Part shown: piece by piece, positions 21,483-32,281 of the stretch
Position numbering within the stretch: the first letter of the stretch is position 1
Layout of the letters: each line of letters starts with the position of its first letter
Origin: Narthecium ossifragum
Lineage: Eukaryota; Streptophyta; Magnoliopsida; Dioscoreales; Nartheciaceae
Direction of reading: 5' to 3'
Assembly: GCA_963920575.1 (NCBI GenBank)
Contig: OY986972.1
Span: forward strand, 19,497,083-19,561,082
DNA length: 64,000 nt
Made by a program: the position numbers and the translations under genes
The notes under the pieces: model-generated
Told to the model about the DNA's origin: nothing
The model's database searches: none
The model's input: only the letters and a program-made list of their open reading frames with translations

Positions 21483-23800
21483 TGTCACACCCCGACCCAG
21501 AAAACCCATCCAGGCCGAGGCGTGAGGGTTCCTACTCTACTCAATCATCACTGGCGCATTTATAATAAAATAAAAACAACTAATCTAACAATTGATCTGG
21601 GTCAATATAGAAATTCAATTATAATTCAGGATTCAGATACAATATTAAATCCTCAAAATCCTTACAAAAGGAAATTATACATTAAATAATTCATCAAGAT
21701 TGAATGAACCCCAAGTCCTCGAACACCTCCAAAGACGACGCGCCACCATGTGCCTGTCCAGTTGGGATCTACAGAAGAGGAGCTGACGTCTGCACCTGCA
21801 AAACACAGCCCGGGTAGGAGTGAGCAATAAGCTCAGCAGGTTACTATGCTACGGCACTAACAAGGAAGGCAAACATAACAGTGTTGCCCCCGAGCAAAGC
21901 CTAGGTGTATACAGGGGTCCTATAACCCCACCGCGTGTCCCTGAGGCCCAGGGGCAGCACTCCAACACTGTCGACACACAAGCTAAGTAGGCAACTTCAC
22001 TACTCCCGGGTCAGTACAGTGGGACACCGGCTACACCTCAGAACTCGGTTCGAGGCCGACACGACCTCTAAACTTCAAACAAGCATAAATTGCAGCCAAC
22101 TAGACAGTCACCTCAAATCATCAGATTATTATAACAGATTAAGTCCTAGATCTGACTACCCAGCCTCGGTCCTAAGGCTAGATCCGAGCTACCCGAGAGC
22201 CACGGATCGGCGATCAACCCATCGCCCACGCCTAACCTAGGAATGCATCTAGTGCAAACAAGAGATGTATGATCATACACATAACAGCAGTTCAGGCATG
22301 CACCAATATGCCAAGCATTACACAGGACCAGGCGTAGCACACAGCCCGCCTAAGGGTATGCATAGCATCAGTCTAGAATAAAGCAGATAAAAGGGCACTC
22401 AGGCCTACAACGGGAAACAACCCCAGCTAAACTATCAACAACTATGATAGCAATATAATAATATTATATTCAAAGCTTAGGGCGAACGTAAGGCCCATTT
22501 ATTCTACACATCCCAAGGGAGGCGCGGCTCCCCTGGTTCAACCACAAGCCACGCACGGGCTTAAACAGATATAATAATAATATATCAAAGATAATATCGA
22601 AAAACTAGATTTCTCAATATTAAAGCAAATGATCTTGATAACATCATAAAATCATATCATTCAATCCAACCGTCCGATTGATGTGAAACTTGAGATGCCT
22701 ACTCAACGACATACCCCGAATCACATATCCGAAAACTGGATCAATCGGATAAACAAAAATAGATCAAAACATATAATTTCTGTTAAATCTCAGATTAGAT
22801 AAACCCAATTAAAATCCCTTCAAACATAAATTGGATTTAAACCAAACTTTCCAGATCACGCCTAAATATCACTAAGATCATCCCCTCCAAAAATCAGCTC
22901 AATTAAATATATAAAAACCACTTAAATCCTCACTTTAAACCAGCTGCCCTGTTTCAGCACAGTCAGCTTACTTAATTCACCAAAAATTATACGTTGCTCC
23001 AAAAATCATGAAACCAGTTGGTACTGAAAGCTAACGCACAGATCTAGAACTTGCATTTAGAAATCTAACTCAGATCATGCACGTAGAAGCTGGAAAACAA
23101 GCTAGAACACCACTGTTCTGCTAGAACAGAAAATCCGGAAATCAAGTGATGAAAAACATGCTTAAATCCATATCAAATCAAATCCAATTCCTACCAAACT
23201 TTAATCAGGTGTCAAGCAAGCCATAACACACCATCTAGCATATTTTAACTCAAGAACAATCAAACACAAAGACTAAGAACCCCTAATCAAACCTTAAATA
23301 AGAAACCTACCTTAATAAGCTTTTCCTTGACTGAATCATCGCTAATCAGCCACTAATCCAGCTCCAAACCAGTCCACAGGTCTTCCTCAAGCTTCCACGA
23401 ATCCAACAAGCCCTCAAGCACTTGATTTGGTGGCCGGAGGAGAGAGAACGGAAGTGAAGAAGGGAAGAGGAAGGTCACGGCAGCCGGGGAAGAGAAGAAA
23501 AACCAGCAGGGAAGAAGAGGAGAAGGGGGGCTCTTAAAGGTGTTACTGTCCAACCGCCCGTCTCGATTCTCTCCGATCGAGCTCCGATCTTCCGATCGAG
23601 AACGCATATGAGAATCTAATCAAACACAAATTACAATCAGAGGGCGTGTGTACATCGCGGGTGTGGAACCAACCGTCAAGGCGCAATTTATCAAATTGCC
23701 CTTGGGGTCTTTACGATCAACCCGATCGCGGAACAAGGCCAAACGGGCCAGACCCTCTACCTAACGCGGTCGGACCGGGTTGGAGGAGCTGGTCCTCACA
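21483..23800 (-). mobile_element. solo LTR, family A copy 3, nested (TSD AGATG)
   Basis: It begins TGTCACACCCCGACCC and ends GCTGGTCCTCACA, with AGATG on both sides (21478-21482 and 23801-23805). It shares the internal landmarks of copies 1 and 2 (around 21800-21960) but has only a few GATCGA motifs near 23565-23600 where the others have arrays. It lies 35 bases inside the second terminal repeat of the 5S-containing TRIM, so it is younger than that element. Confidence 0.88.
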
Positions 23801-23934
23801 AGATGCCTGCGCCTGGAGGGCGAGGCTGAGTCGGGTAGCCGGGTAAGCAATCCCACAACGCCTGGGTATGGTCCGGGGTTCGATATAAGTATATAGTAAG
23901 CCTTTAATAGACACAACGCGTTTTAAAGCCGTGC

Positions 23935-24020
23935 TGGCAGTGATCCGTCAGAAAAACTCCATAGTTAAGCGTGCTCGACCTGGAGTAGTCACACGATGGG
24001 TGACCTACTGGGAAGTTTTC
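23935..24020 (+). repeat. 5S rRNA-derived sequence in TRIM repeat 2
   Basis: This second copy keeps gatgggtgacctactgggaag, closer to the 5S box C than copy 1, and the same box A region agttaagcgtgctc. Preservation in both repeats fits Cassandra, whose LTRs use the 5S promoter. Confidence 0.8.
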
Positions 24021-24143
24021 CCAGATTTCTGCGGTGAGCCAAAAGCGGACAATATTGTATCAGGTGGGGCCCTCGGGTGGATCCTGGTTGGACCGGGAGC
24101 CCGCGGGGGCGGGGCCCAGTCGAGGGCCGGGGTGTTACATTCT

Positions 24144-24270
24144 CCACATCTAGTATATCCGTCGACCACTCGTTGCTTGCCGCCGTCTTCACCCAGTCCG
24201 ACAAGTTCTCCTCATTGTCATCAAGAACTTGGCCGATGATCACCTCCATGTAAGTATCAAGCCGAAACAC
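24144..24270 (-). pseudogene. receptor-like kinase C-lobe fragment
   Basis: On the minus strand the frame from 24270 reads MEVIIGQVLDDNEENLSDWV and then an NEWSTDILDVE motif. This resembles the late C-lobe of plant LRR receptor kinases (E-(I/V)-(I/L)-T-G-(K/R), D-L-x-x-W-V, E-W-(S/T)-x-(D/E)-I-(L/F)-D-V-E). Only this exon-sized piece is present, together with the continuation at 20899-20958. It lies downstream of an ammonium-transporter fragment on the same strand, a juxtaposition expected from transposon gene capture. Family assignment below receptor-kinase level is uncertain. Confidence 0.55.
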
Positions 24271-24332
24271 ATTGGGCTTGCATTGTCAACTTCTTACTTC
24301 GAGATAAGTCCGGCGTCTTTCCAATCACCAGC

Positions 24333-25062
24333 TTACGGGAATAGTTCATCAGAGAAAGTAGATATAGGAAACCGAAGTCCATCAGCTTGGGGTGGTTGTC
24401 GCGAAGGATGAGTACAATGAAATATGGCCGATACTACGTGGTAACTGATCCTGGAGATGACGATCCATATGATGGTGGTGACGACGACGTTCCACCTGAT
24501 GATGAACAGCGTGCCGACGATCTGCTTGCCGAACTGGGACTCGCCGATGCCGCCGTAGACCCCTCTGCCGGAGTTGGTGACGGGGAGGTAGAGGTTGCAG
24601 AGGGTGGGCTCCTCAAAGAGATTGGTGGAGAGACCACCGAGGACTCCGGCAACGGCATGGGTGTGGTGGACTCCGAGGGTGTCGTCGACGTGCTGGATGA
24701 GGGTGGAGCGCCTATGGACCAACATCATAGTGAAACATGGGATGATTTCAGAGAGAAAATCCCATCGCTATAGCTGCCCAGCTCTGAACCAGTCCGGCGT
24801 CGGGTGTGATGCAGACAAGCCGGTGATCATGCCTTGCACAGTACCGATCATGAATAACCTTCTTGAAGAAGTTGATGTCGAGGGTGGTCCACACGAGGAG
24901 GTTGGTGGCAGCGTCAATGCGAGAAAGATGGGTTCCAGGGCCTCGAAGCAAAGGATCTCTGCCAAAGTTGCAGTATGCCATGCCCACCGCAGTCTTCATC
25001 CTCAAGAAGCGCTGCACCGATTTAGTGGAAGCCATTGTCACCTGCAGTGTAGTACTTCCTGA
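24333..25062 (-). pseudogene. ammonium transporter (AMT2/AMT3-like) fragment
   Basis: Minus-strand frames 25041-24748 and 24728-24333 together resemble the C-terminal half of plant AMT2/AMT3-type ammonium transporters. The first has TNLLVWTTLDINFFKK, then LVCITPDAGLVQSWAAIAMG. The second has VDDTLGVHHTHAVAG, a transporter signature containing one of the pore histidines, and then LCNLYLPVTNSGRGVYGG. The frame changes between the pieces and again near the 25-kb end, and the first half of the protein is absent. Family members carry NH4+/NH3 across the plasma membrane; this copy cannot. It neighbours the receptor-kinase fragment on the same strand. Confidence 0.75.
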
Positions 25063-25263
25063 GGCCCATTGCGAGGGTGCGGATGATGGGGCGTCCTCCC
25101 TGACGACTTCATCGGCGACAAGGGATCTCCAAAAAAAAGAGGGTTGTGGATACGGTGGTCAAAGCGGAGGGAGAGGACGACCCTTTGAGCAAGAAGAGGA
25201 AAAAGGCAGATGAGAAATCGGGATTCTGCCGTGAAATCAAGGGATTTTTGGCTGATCACCCAA

Positions 25264-26028
25264 CGGCTTGAATAAACCGTCGATCATTTGAGCGATCAAA
25301 AGCTTGCATTGCCCATTCTTGAACAAAGTCTTGATGTTGGTCGGCCAAATTTTTTGCATGTTGCTCGGCCAATTTAAATTTTTATTTTTTTAATGTTAAT
25401 TGCCCCCATGCTCGACCATTCTTTTTCTCTAGGCCCTTTTCTGTCATAAATGAGCCTTCTAAATATACTAGGATGTTTTAGTTCTTTTGAATCGTCCATC
25501 ATTACGTCATGCTTTGACCTTTTTTGGTTAATTGGATCATCCATCATATGATGATACGGGTGTTTTTCCACCTTCAGATCATTCATCTTCAATTTGGTCA
25601 TTTCTATCTTAACACCACCCTCTGCAAGATTCTACTCCTTTTGATCGACCATCACCATATTATGATTAGGACTTTTTTGTTCAATTATATTGAACATTTT
25701 AAAATTAGTACTTGGTGATCCGCCTCATCACCTTCAAATAATTCATCTTCAATTTGGTGATCACTTGGATTTTGTTGTTTTATCAATGACGAGTTTCTCA
25801 CCAACAAAGTGAAACCACCTTGGTTTTGTAGGAAATATGGCAAAATGACTTTGGTACCCCCACCTCTGAAACTTTCATTGGGGGACATACACCATCTAAG
25901 AAAATTTTGATCAAAATCAGAGTCCATATCCCTTTCCATAGCTTTGAAAATAGCAAATTTGGAAGCGTCACATCTCATTTTATTCCTTCTTCTTTCTACA
26001 GCTTCAACACATCGTCCCACCGGGCGTG
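25264..26028. other. AT-rich repeat flank right of the captured fragments
   Basis: It holds two CGGCCAA motifs (25335-25375), then phrases on 'tcatccatcatatgatgat' and 'cttcaatttggtgatcac' that recur locally. No gene is seen. The stretch ends at the GCGTG target of the LTR retrotransposon at 26029; the sequence resumes at 35156. Confidence 0.4.
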
Positions 26029-27594
26029 TGATCGCTCGCGAACGTCGTCGTTAAAACGTTGCTAACCTCAATCAAATCTTAAATTTATATCCTTGTTCAA
26101 TCACTAATACTACTGCGTAGACTAGTGGTGAAATCCGAAGTCGAGCCACAGGGAATTACAAGGAAAACCAAAATCGATTCTCAAAACTCTTGATCTAAAC
26201 CAAACACTTCAATGATAGATTGATCTAATTTAAACTATCTAAGAAAGCAAAAGAAAATATTTAGGTTTTAATCAGATGGAAAAAAATGTCTTAGGAAATA
26301 CACAATCCACCCTAGTTTCACCCTTAATCTTCCATAGTTATCATCTTGATCACTTCTCTAAGCATTATGGATCGTATGGCTACAAGCTCACACGAATCCC
26401 TAAAAGAAGGTTTTATGTTCCCTACGGCATAACCTGTCTTTGTTTGGCATAAATCATCTGTGGTCCTACCATTATCTTAAGTTATTCTACTCATAATGAC
26501 CTTAGCATGACTTATCTTCACGTAGCATAGATTATCTCAAAGGTAAATCAAAAATCACATGCAAACTATCTCATGAATCTCTACACTCAAGTACAACCAT
26601 CATGTAGGACTAATAATACGTCAACGGAACTCTGTTCCTTCAACTCTATAATCATTAAAATCATATTCATGAGATTATACGTAGAGAAGTTCACAAAAAT
26701 TCAACTAAGAAAGATCAAAAGTTACACTAGGGTTTCATGGTATTCCTAAGAACAAGAAAACTAGCCACTCATCTCTTGGAAATCAGCCATAGGTGTAGAA
26801 GATGAAGGCATCGATCCCCGCGGAAAGATCACCGTCTTCAAAACCCTAACCTTCTCCTCCAAAAGTGCTCCCAAAAGATGATTATTTTCGACTGGAATCA
26901 CCCCTTAATATAATAGAAACCTTCCATCCCGGAATTAGGAGTTATAATTGAACTTAAACTCTAATTTCCCTAAATTTTGGGTTGCTGACGTCATCCGAGC
27001 GATCGATCTGAATCAAATCCGATCCATCGGACTTCCCAGTTTGACTGGGTTAATAACTGCCACGTCATCAGCTTCCTTATTCTTCAACTTCTACTAAAAC
27101 TCTAACTTGGAGTCAATTCTGGGGTCAATCTATAAGGAATCTGAGCCGATGTTCAACATGAGAGTTATAGATCTGGAAGTCTTCTGTCATCTCCAAATTA
27201 TTTCATAATATTCTAATTAATGTAGAATATTTGGAGAATATTCTCTTGAGCTTCGACGGTGCAGCTTTCCAGCTTATGTATCTTCATGTATTCTTCAAAT
27301 CTGCTATCACTCCATCAAGAATATCGCAAAGTGTCCAACATGAACATTGTAGATCTGTGAGTCTTCTACAATTTCCCAAAGTTTCAGAATATTTGGAATT
27401 TCAGAGAACATCTGGCAAATATTTTCCCAATGGTCGACGAAGCTATATTTTTCTTCATTTTAGCCGAATTTCTTGTATCTCTTCTCAAACCATGATTAAA
27501 CCTGAAATCAACTAATAAATCGTCAAATACACCTACCCTAGGCCTAACAAAGGTAATTTAAGGGGTTTAATTAGGATTAATTAGTGACTTATCA
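26029..27594 (-). repeat. 3' LTR of the gag-protease element
   Basis: On the plus strand it starts TGATCGCTCGCG and ends GACTTATCA. It is collinear with 33585-35150 with no length difference. A GATCGATC site (about 27000) lies inside. Confidence 0.93.
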
Positions 27595-27607
27595 CACCCC
27601 CCAACTT
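27595..27607 (-). other. polypurine tract
   Basis: Minus strand AAGTTGGGGGGTG immediately precedes the 3' LTR, the expected place for plus-strand DNA priming. Confidence 0.7.
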
Positions 27608-29995
27608 ACACTTTGCTAGTTCTCGAGCAAAGAAAAGATAAAAAGAAAGTAATAAATCTAACTAGCCACTTTCGTAGGTCTCACGATTGCACTTAGCATG
27701 TGCAACAAGCCTTTAAACCCCTGGGTTACCCCAGTGGAGGAGTTATAGTCTCCTGAGGGTTTTCAGGGATGACACCCACAAACATCTATACATTCCCTTG
27801 AATATATCATTAGGAATCAATCACAATATTCATCAACTCTAATGCATGAAATAGAAATAATATCCATAAATATACCCTTCAACTCATAGTCGCATAAAAA
27901 CATAGTAAATCAAAACATGTCATAACATATTTCCAACACTTCAACATATTTAATCATGATTAAAAATAACTTTAACACTCCTGTGTGTGAATAGGGTTCC
28001 ACATGCTTCAGAGCATCAATTATATCTAAACACTTCAACTATTCAAGATCACAATCCTCTCCAAGCACATATCTTCCACTTATCACATAGCAATATCTGT
28101 TTTTTGTTCTTCTTTTTTTTCATATATGACATGTGCAATGTTATGATTTCTTAAGCTTTCTTCACGTTCCATGTAACGAGATTCAAGCCAGTGACTCCCA
28201 AACCAGACGGTTTTAGGGCACTAAGTGTAGAACACTCTTCAGACTCTAATGCTCAAACCATGAAGGCTACAAATCATAACTAGTCATTTTTTTAGGAAAT
28301 TCAACCGTTTTATGCGAACACCACGCTGGCTAGGCACACTGCCCGGTTACTAAGTTGAAGATCCTTTTTTTTTTTATATATGTAGATAATTGCCTGTGTT
28401 CATGTATTTTCTGTGTCATGACATAAAATTGTAAATCTATCCTAGTATCATGCTTAGAATCTAATATCAACCCCTTAACATGTGGAAGTGAACATGTGCA
28501 TTAGGATATGTCAAGCTATCCTTAGATCATGGTAAAAGTGTTAAAGTATAGAAATAATGTCATGCATAGCAAAAATTTACTATTTCTTATATGACATATA
28601 AGTCTCAGAATAATTCATAAGATAAACTTCTAAAACATGCACCTTTGTCAAATCATATCATAATTTCATTCTTTTGACATAATTCAAGGGATGTATAATA
28701 TATAATTCTAAAACAATAAGCATGAATTCCTAGAATTCTACCCCCAACTTAAATGTAATTGTCCCCAATTACACTAAGTCATAAAAATAAAGCAAAGAAT
28801 AAATGGCAGAAATCACCATAATGAAGGCCTCAGAAATAGATTTCTTTCTCTTCCAATTTTAGTTTAGGCACCACCATCATTGAATAAATACTTCCCTCCC
28901 CATCATACCCTGTCACAAAAATATACCTTTCCAAAAAGATCAAATATAACTAATAAAAATCCAAAAAGGTATTAGAATTATGGAAAATTTCGGCAGAGTC
29001 TCCTTTGTATTTTCATGATATATCAATCCTGTACAAGCATTCATCCCACAAAAATTAAATTATAGATATAAAAATATTAAAATATAGGAAATTATCCATG
29101 CACAACACCAAAAATATTCAGCATCCATAATATCATCCTGATTGAAGATCGGGACCGTCTGATCAGAAATTGAAGCTCTGTAGCATCTGGATCTTGTCCT
29201 GTAGCAGTTGGACGGCTGAGAGCTCGCCGGCGATGGATCGACGGTGAAACGTAGATGCTTGAGGAGGTCGCCGGTAAGCTCTGATCGAAGAATCGAGGCC
29301 TCCAGTTGACTGATCGGAGGTGAACGGCTCGGAGGAAGACAATCGCCGGAATCGGATTCCGATGATCGGAGCTCCAATCAAGGATGGAAAGGGGTGAGGA
29401 AGGATCGTGGAGGCATGGGGAATGGTCCTATGGTGTTGGATTGAGGAATTGAGCTTCCAGACGGTGGAATGAAGGTGGTCGGAGCGGTGGTTTCGTCGGA
29501 GGCTGAAGCCGAGGATCCCAGCGGAACGGAAGGAATTTGATGGTGGCGGAAGCGTCGTGGAGGTGGAAGGAAGCTTTTGGAGGTGTTTGGGGCCGGTGAA
29601 CGGTCGTGGATGATGGTGAAGACGATGGCCAAGGGCCTCGCCGGCGTCGGAGGAGAGAGTGTCGAGGGAAGAGGAAGACGGGGATGACTAGGTGGAGGGT
29701 TGGCGGAGGTCTCGGTGGTATTTTCAGGGGTTGGGGATGGCCGGAGTTGCTGCGATGGGCAGCTGTGGTCGTCGGCTCGGGGACAAGCCGACGAGCCGCG
29801 GGAGAAAGAGTGAACGGGAGGAGAGAGGAAAATCAAGGAAAATAAAGGAAATTCGGGAAAAAGCCAGAAAAATGGAAGCAAATCATGGAAAAATCCTAAA
29901 AATTGAGGAAAATACGAAAAAATTATAAAACTTGGGTAGCCTCTCAAGAAGGGCGCAATTTTGAGTCATTCGCTAAACTTCCCGAAAAGGTGCAA
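27608..29995 (-). other. non-coding 3' internal region with a GC-rich island
   Basis: Most of this is AT-rich and without ORFs. Between about 29130 and 29850 it becomes GC-rich and both strands carry long but unremarkable frames rich in Pro/Ser or Arg/Gly (for example 29378-29947 minus). I see no domain. The island may be captured host sequence or an ancient coding part; neither is shown. Confidence 0.5.
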
Positions 29996-32281
29996 TTATA
30001 GCATGGCTCCGTCAATCTGACGGCATCGATCACCCCAAATAGAATAATTTCCTCCATATAATGCTTGAAACCAACCCCAGACCCACCGTAAATCAAGTAG
30101 TTGATGATGTAGGCTAAGAAAGCCTTTCCTCCCAACAAGAGAACTAGAGACCCCGCCCGCTATAAAATGCAACCTATCGTCATGTTTCATCTTGCAACCC
30201 GGTCTACAGTATTTGTCCCCCATAATAGTGAAACTATCATTCGAGTGAACCGGAAGTGGAAGGTCAAATATAGATAAAAGAAGCGGTGAAGTCAGCGATG
30301 ATGGTGCAAATATAACGAAAAGAGGAGGTGGCTCAACCTTAGGATACACTGCCGCATCTGTGCAAAGGTGAGTGTCGGCATAATAAGCACACAATTGGCC
30401 CGTATCTATCACAGGTGCGGGAGTAAAAAATAGTGGTGAAAGGAGTTCAACCATCCCAAAAATAGTTTTTATTTCCGCAATATGCCGATCGAGTGATTGG
30501 TCGGGCAAGATGTGTGTTTTGATATCATATTTCGATTGTGCGGTGTTCAAATCAACATCATCATCAAAATCAGAAGCATAGACATTCAAGATCTCAGATA
30601 CTCTATCATTGTGCAGTGTAGCATCACCATCATCAGAGTCATCAGAGTCATAATCCCTCAAAATCTCAGATAATCTATCAATCATTATAACATGAGATTT
30701 ATCATCACAGCAGTCAGTCAAACTATCAACACGAAAGCATTCATTCTCACGCTCAGGCAAACATGTAGTCTTAAAGATGTTCAGTTTAACATGCATATTA
30801 CCAAAAGAGACATCCATGACACCAGTTTGACACTGAATATTGGCATTTGCAGTGGCCAAAAAGGGGCGTCCTAAGATGATAGGCACAATCTTTCTGCAGT
30901 GAACAGCGGGTTCCATATCCAAGACGACAAAGTCGACAGGGAAAACGAAGTTGTCCACCTTAACCAATACGTCCTCAACGATACCTCTAGGGGTCTTAAT
31001 AGACCTATCAGCTAATTGCAAAACAACCGAGGTCGGTTTCAGTTCCTCCATCCCAAATTCCTTATAAAGGTAATAGGGCAAAATGTTAACACTGGCTCCT
31101 AGGTCAAGAAGGGCACCATCAATCTGGTAGTCTCCTATGTAACATGGTATGGTAGGGATACCAGGGTCCTTTAGTTTGGGTAGCGTGTCGTGTCTCAAAA
31201 TCGAACTGACTTGTTCAGGTAAAAGGATTTTCTTATCTCTGTTGGGTTTTGTCTGGCGTTTATGAGTGCACAGATCCTTAAGAAATTTGGCATATGAAGG
31301 GATTTGATGAATGGCCTGAAGCAATGGGATGTTGATGTTGACATGTTTGAAGATTTCAAGGGCGTCCTCTACAGCTCTTCGAGCTTTGATAGTTGGATAG
31401 GGATCCTTAAGGGCTGCAGGAAAAGGCACTTTTGGTGTGTATGTGCGTGGGTCAGGTTCATTTTCATCAACTGGATTTGGATCCACTTGATTAGGAGTAC
31501 CATCAGGTTGATGTGGGGGCAGAGACCGATCGGTCGGACCAGTATACGATCGATCAGAATAGTTCTGATCGGTCAGATCTGAGAGCGATCCGTCGCTCTG
31601 GGCAGTGTCAGGAAGTGTATCCACTTGCTTACCGTTCCTTAAGGTTACTACAGCTTTTGCACTTTCAAATTTCTGGTTATCAACGTGGTGTAGGGCCCTA
31701 GGATTGGTGATAGGTTGACTCGGTAAGTGACCCTCCTCTCTCTTAGACATTGTGTTAGCCAGTTGCCCTAGTTGTGTCTCTATTTTGGATATGGCTTGTG
31801 AATGGGAATTAACATCGTTCCTTATCAGAGTCATTTCATTCTTAAGCTCAGTTTTCATGCTTGTAAGTGCACTGATGATGGTGTTCAAAGCTGGGTCAGA
31901 GGATGATTGTGGAAGTGGTTGAGGTGCAGTTTGTTGATATGGAGCAGAGTACCATGGGTTGGGATTTACAGAAGGTCTAGATGGGTACCGACTTGAAGGA
32001 GCACTGGACGAACTACTCTGTCCTTGAAAGGTACTCGACTGTTGGGGTGGTCTCCAGCTAAAGTTAGGATGGTTTCGCCAACCTGGATTATACGCATTTG
32101 AATACGGATTATTTTCAGGTTTCGTGAAACCATAAGCCGCGTTTCCTTGCTCCTGAACAAATTCAGGAAACGATGGAGCCATGGGACAGTCGATAATGTG
32201 ATGTTCGAGACTAGAGCACAGTGCAAATGTTTGAGGTTGATCTTGATATGGTGGAGGGGCAGGTGATTGACTCACTTCCAA
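29996..32281 (-). CDS. gag C-terminus / aspartic protease polyprotein with novel tail
   Basis: The open frame of 761 codons begins at a TTG because it is entered from gag and not from a Met. Residues 20-35 keep a degenerate zinc-knuckle-like C-x-x-x-x-x-H-H-I-I-D-C-P. Residues 50-80 carry the NPYSNAYNPGWRNHPNFSW motif typical of plant Athila/Tat gag. About 140-180 is a predicted coiled coil. The retropepsin is intact, with catalytic DLGAS at 393-397 and the flap/ILGRPF strand at 469-474. After about residue 510 the acidic segment (DYDSDDSDDGD) and a 150-residue tail (including DKYCRPGCKMKHDD) are unlike any polymerase domain. The frame overlaps gag by 10 bases in a different register (gag stops at 32272). 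Confidence 0.85.
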   Translation of the reverse strand: MEVSQSPAPPPYQDQPQTFALCSSLEHHIIDCPMAPSFPEFVQEQGNAAYGFTKPENNPYSNAYNPGWRNHPNFSWRPPQQSSTFQGQSSSSSAPSSRYPSRPSVNPNPWYSAPYQQTAPQPLPQSSSDPALNTIISALTSMKTELKNEMTLIRNDVNSHSQAISKIETQLGQLANTMSKREEGHLPSQPITNPRALHHVDNQKFESAKAVVTLRNGKQVDTLPDTAQSDGSLSDLTDQNYSDRSYTGPTDRSLPPHQPDGTPNQVDPNPVDENEPDPRTYTPKVPFPAALKDPYPTIKARRAVEDALEIFKHVNINIPLLQAIHQIPSYAKFLKDLCTHKRQTKPNRDKKILLPEQVSSILRHDTLPKLKDPGIPTIPCYIGDYQIDGALLDLGASVNILPYYLYKEFGMEELKPTSVVLQLADRSIKTPRGIVEDVLVKVDNFVFPVDFVVLDMEPAVHCRKIVPIILGRPFLATANANIQCQTGVMDVSFGNMHVKLNIFKTTCLPERENECFRVDSLTDCCDDKSHVIMIDRLSEILRDYDSDDSDDGDATLHNDRVSEILNVYASDFDDDVDLNTAQSKYDIKTHILPDQSLDRHIAEIKTIFGMVELLSPLFFTPAPVIDTGQLCAYYADTHLCTDAAVYPKVEPPPLFVIFAPSSLTSPLLLSIFDLPLPVHSNDSFTIMGDKYCRPGCKMKHDDRLHFIAGGVSSSLVGRKGFLSLHHQLLDLRWVWGWFQALYGGNYSIWGDRCRQIDGAML

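Larger units (their letters stand above)
20959..24139. mobile_element. composite 5S-containing TRIM (Cassandra-like), TSD TTCTC
   Basis: The flanks are TTCTC at 20954-20958 and 24140-24144. The kinase-like reading frame resumes across one copy of it, which supports the boundaries. Inside are, in order: a 95-bp segment starting TGTCACGCCCCGCCCC that matches the end of the LTR at 45292; LTR-like repeat 1 (21054-21415); a 32-bp internal segment ending in a purine tract (21416-21447); and LTR-like repeat 2 (21448-24139, split by the solo LTR at 21483). Both repeats begin TGTGAGACCC and end GTTACA, and each carries a 5S rRNA-like stretch. This is the structure of Cassandra terminal-repeat retrotransposons in miniature. 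The extra 95-bp outer segment is unusual. Confidence 0.75.

Noticed and set aside
29378..29947. 189-codon Pro/Ser-rich minus-strand ORF
   Set aside because: Composition-driven in a GC-rich island, no domain or codon signature; kept only as an observation.
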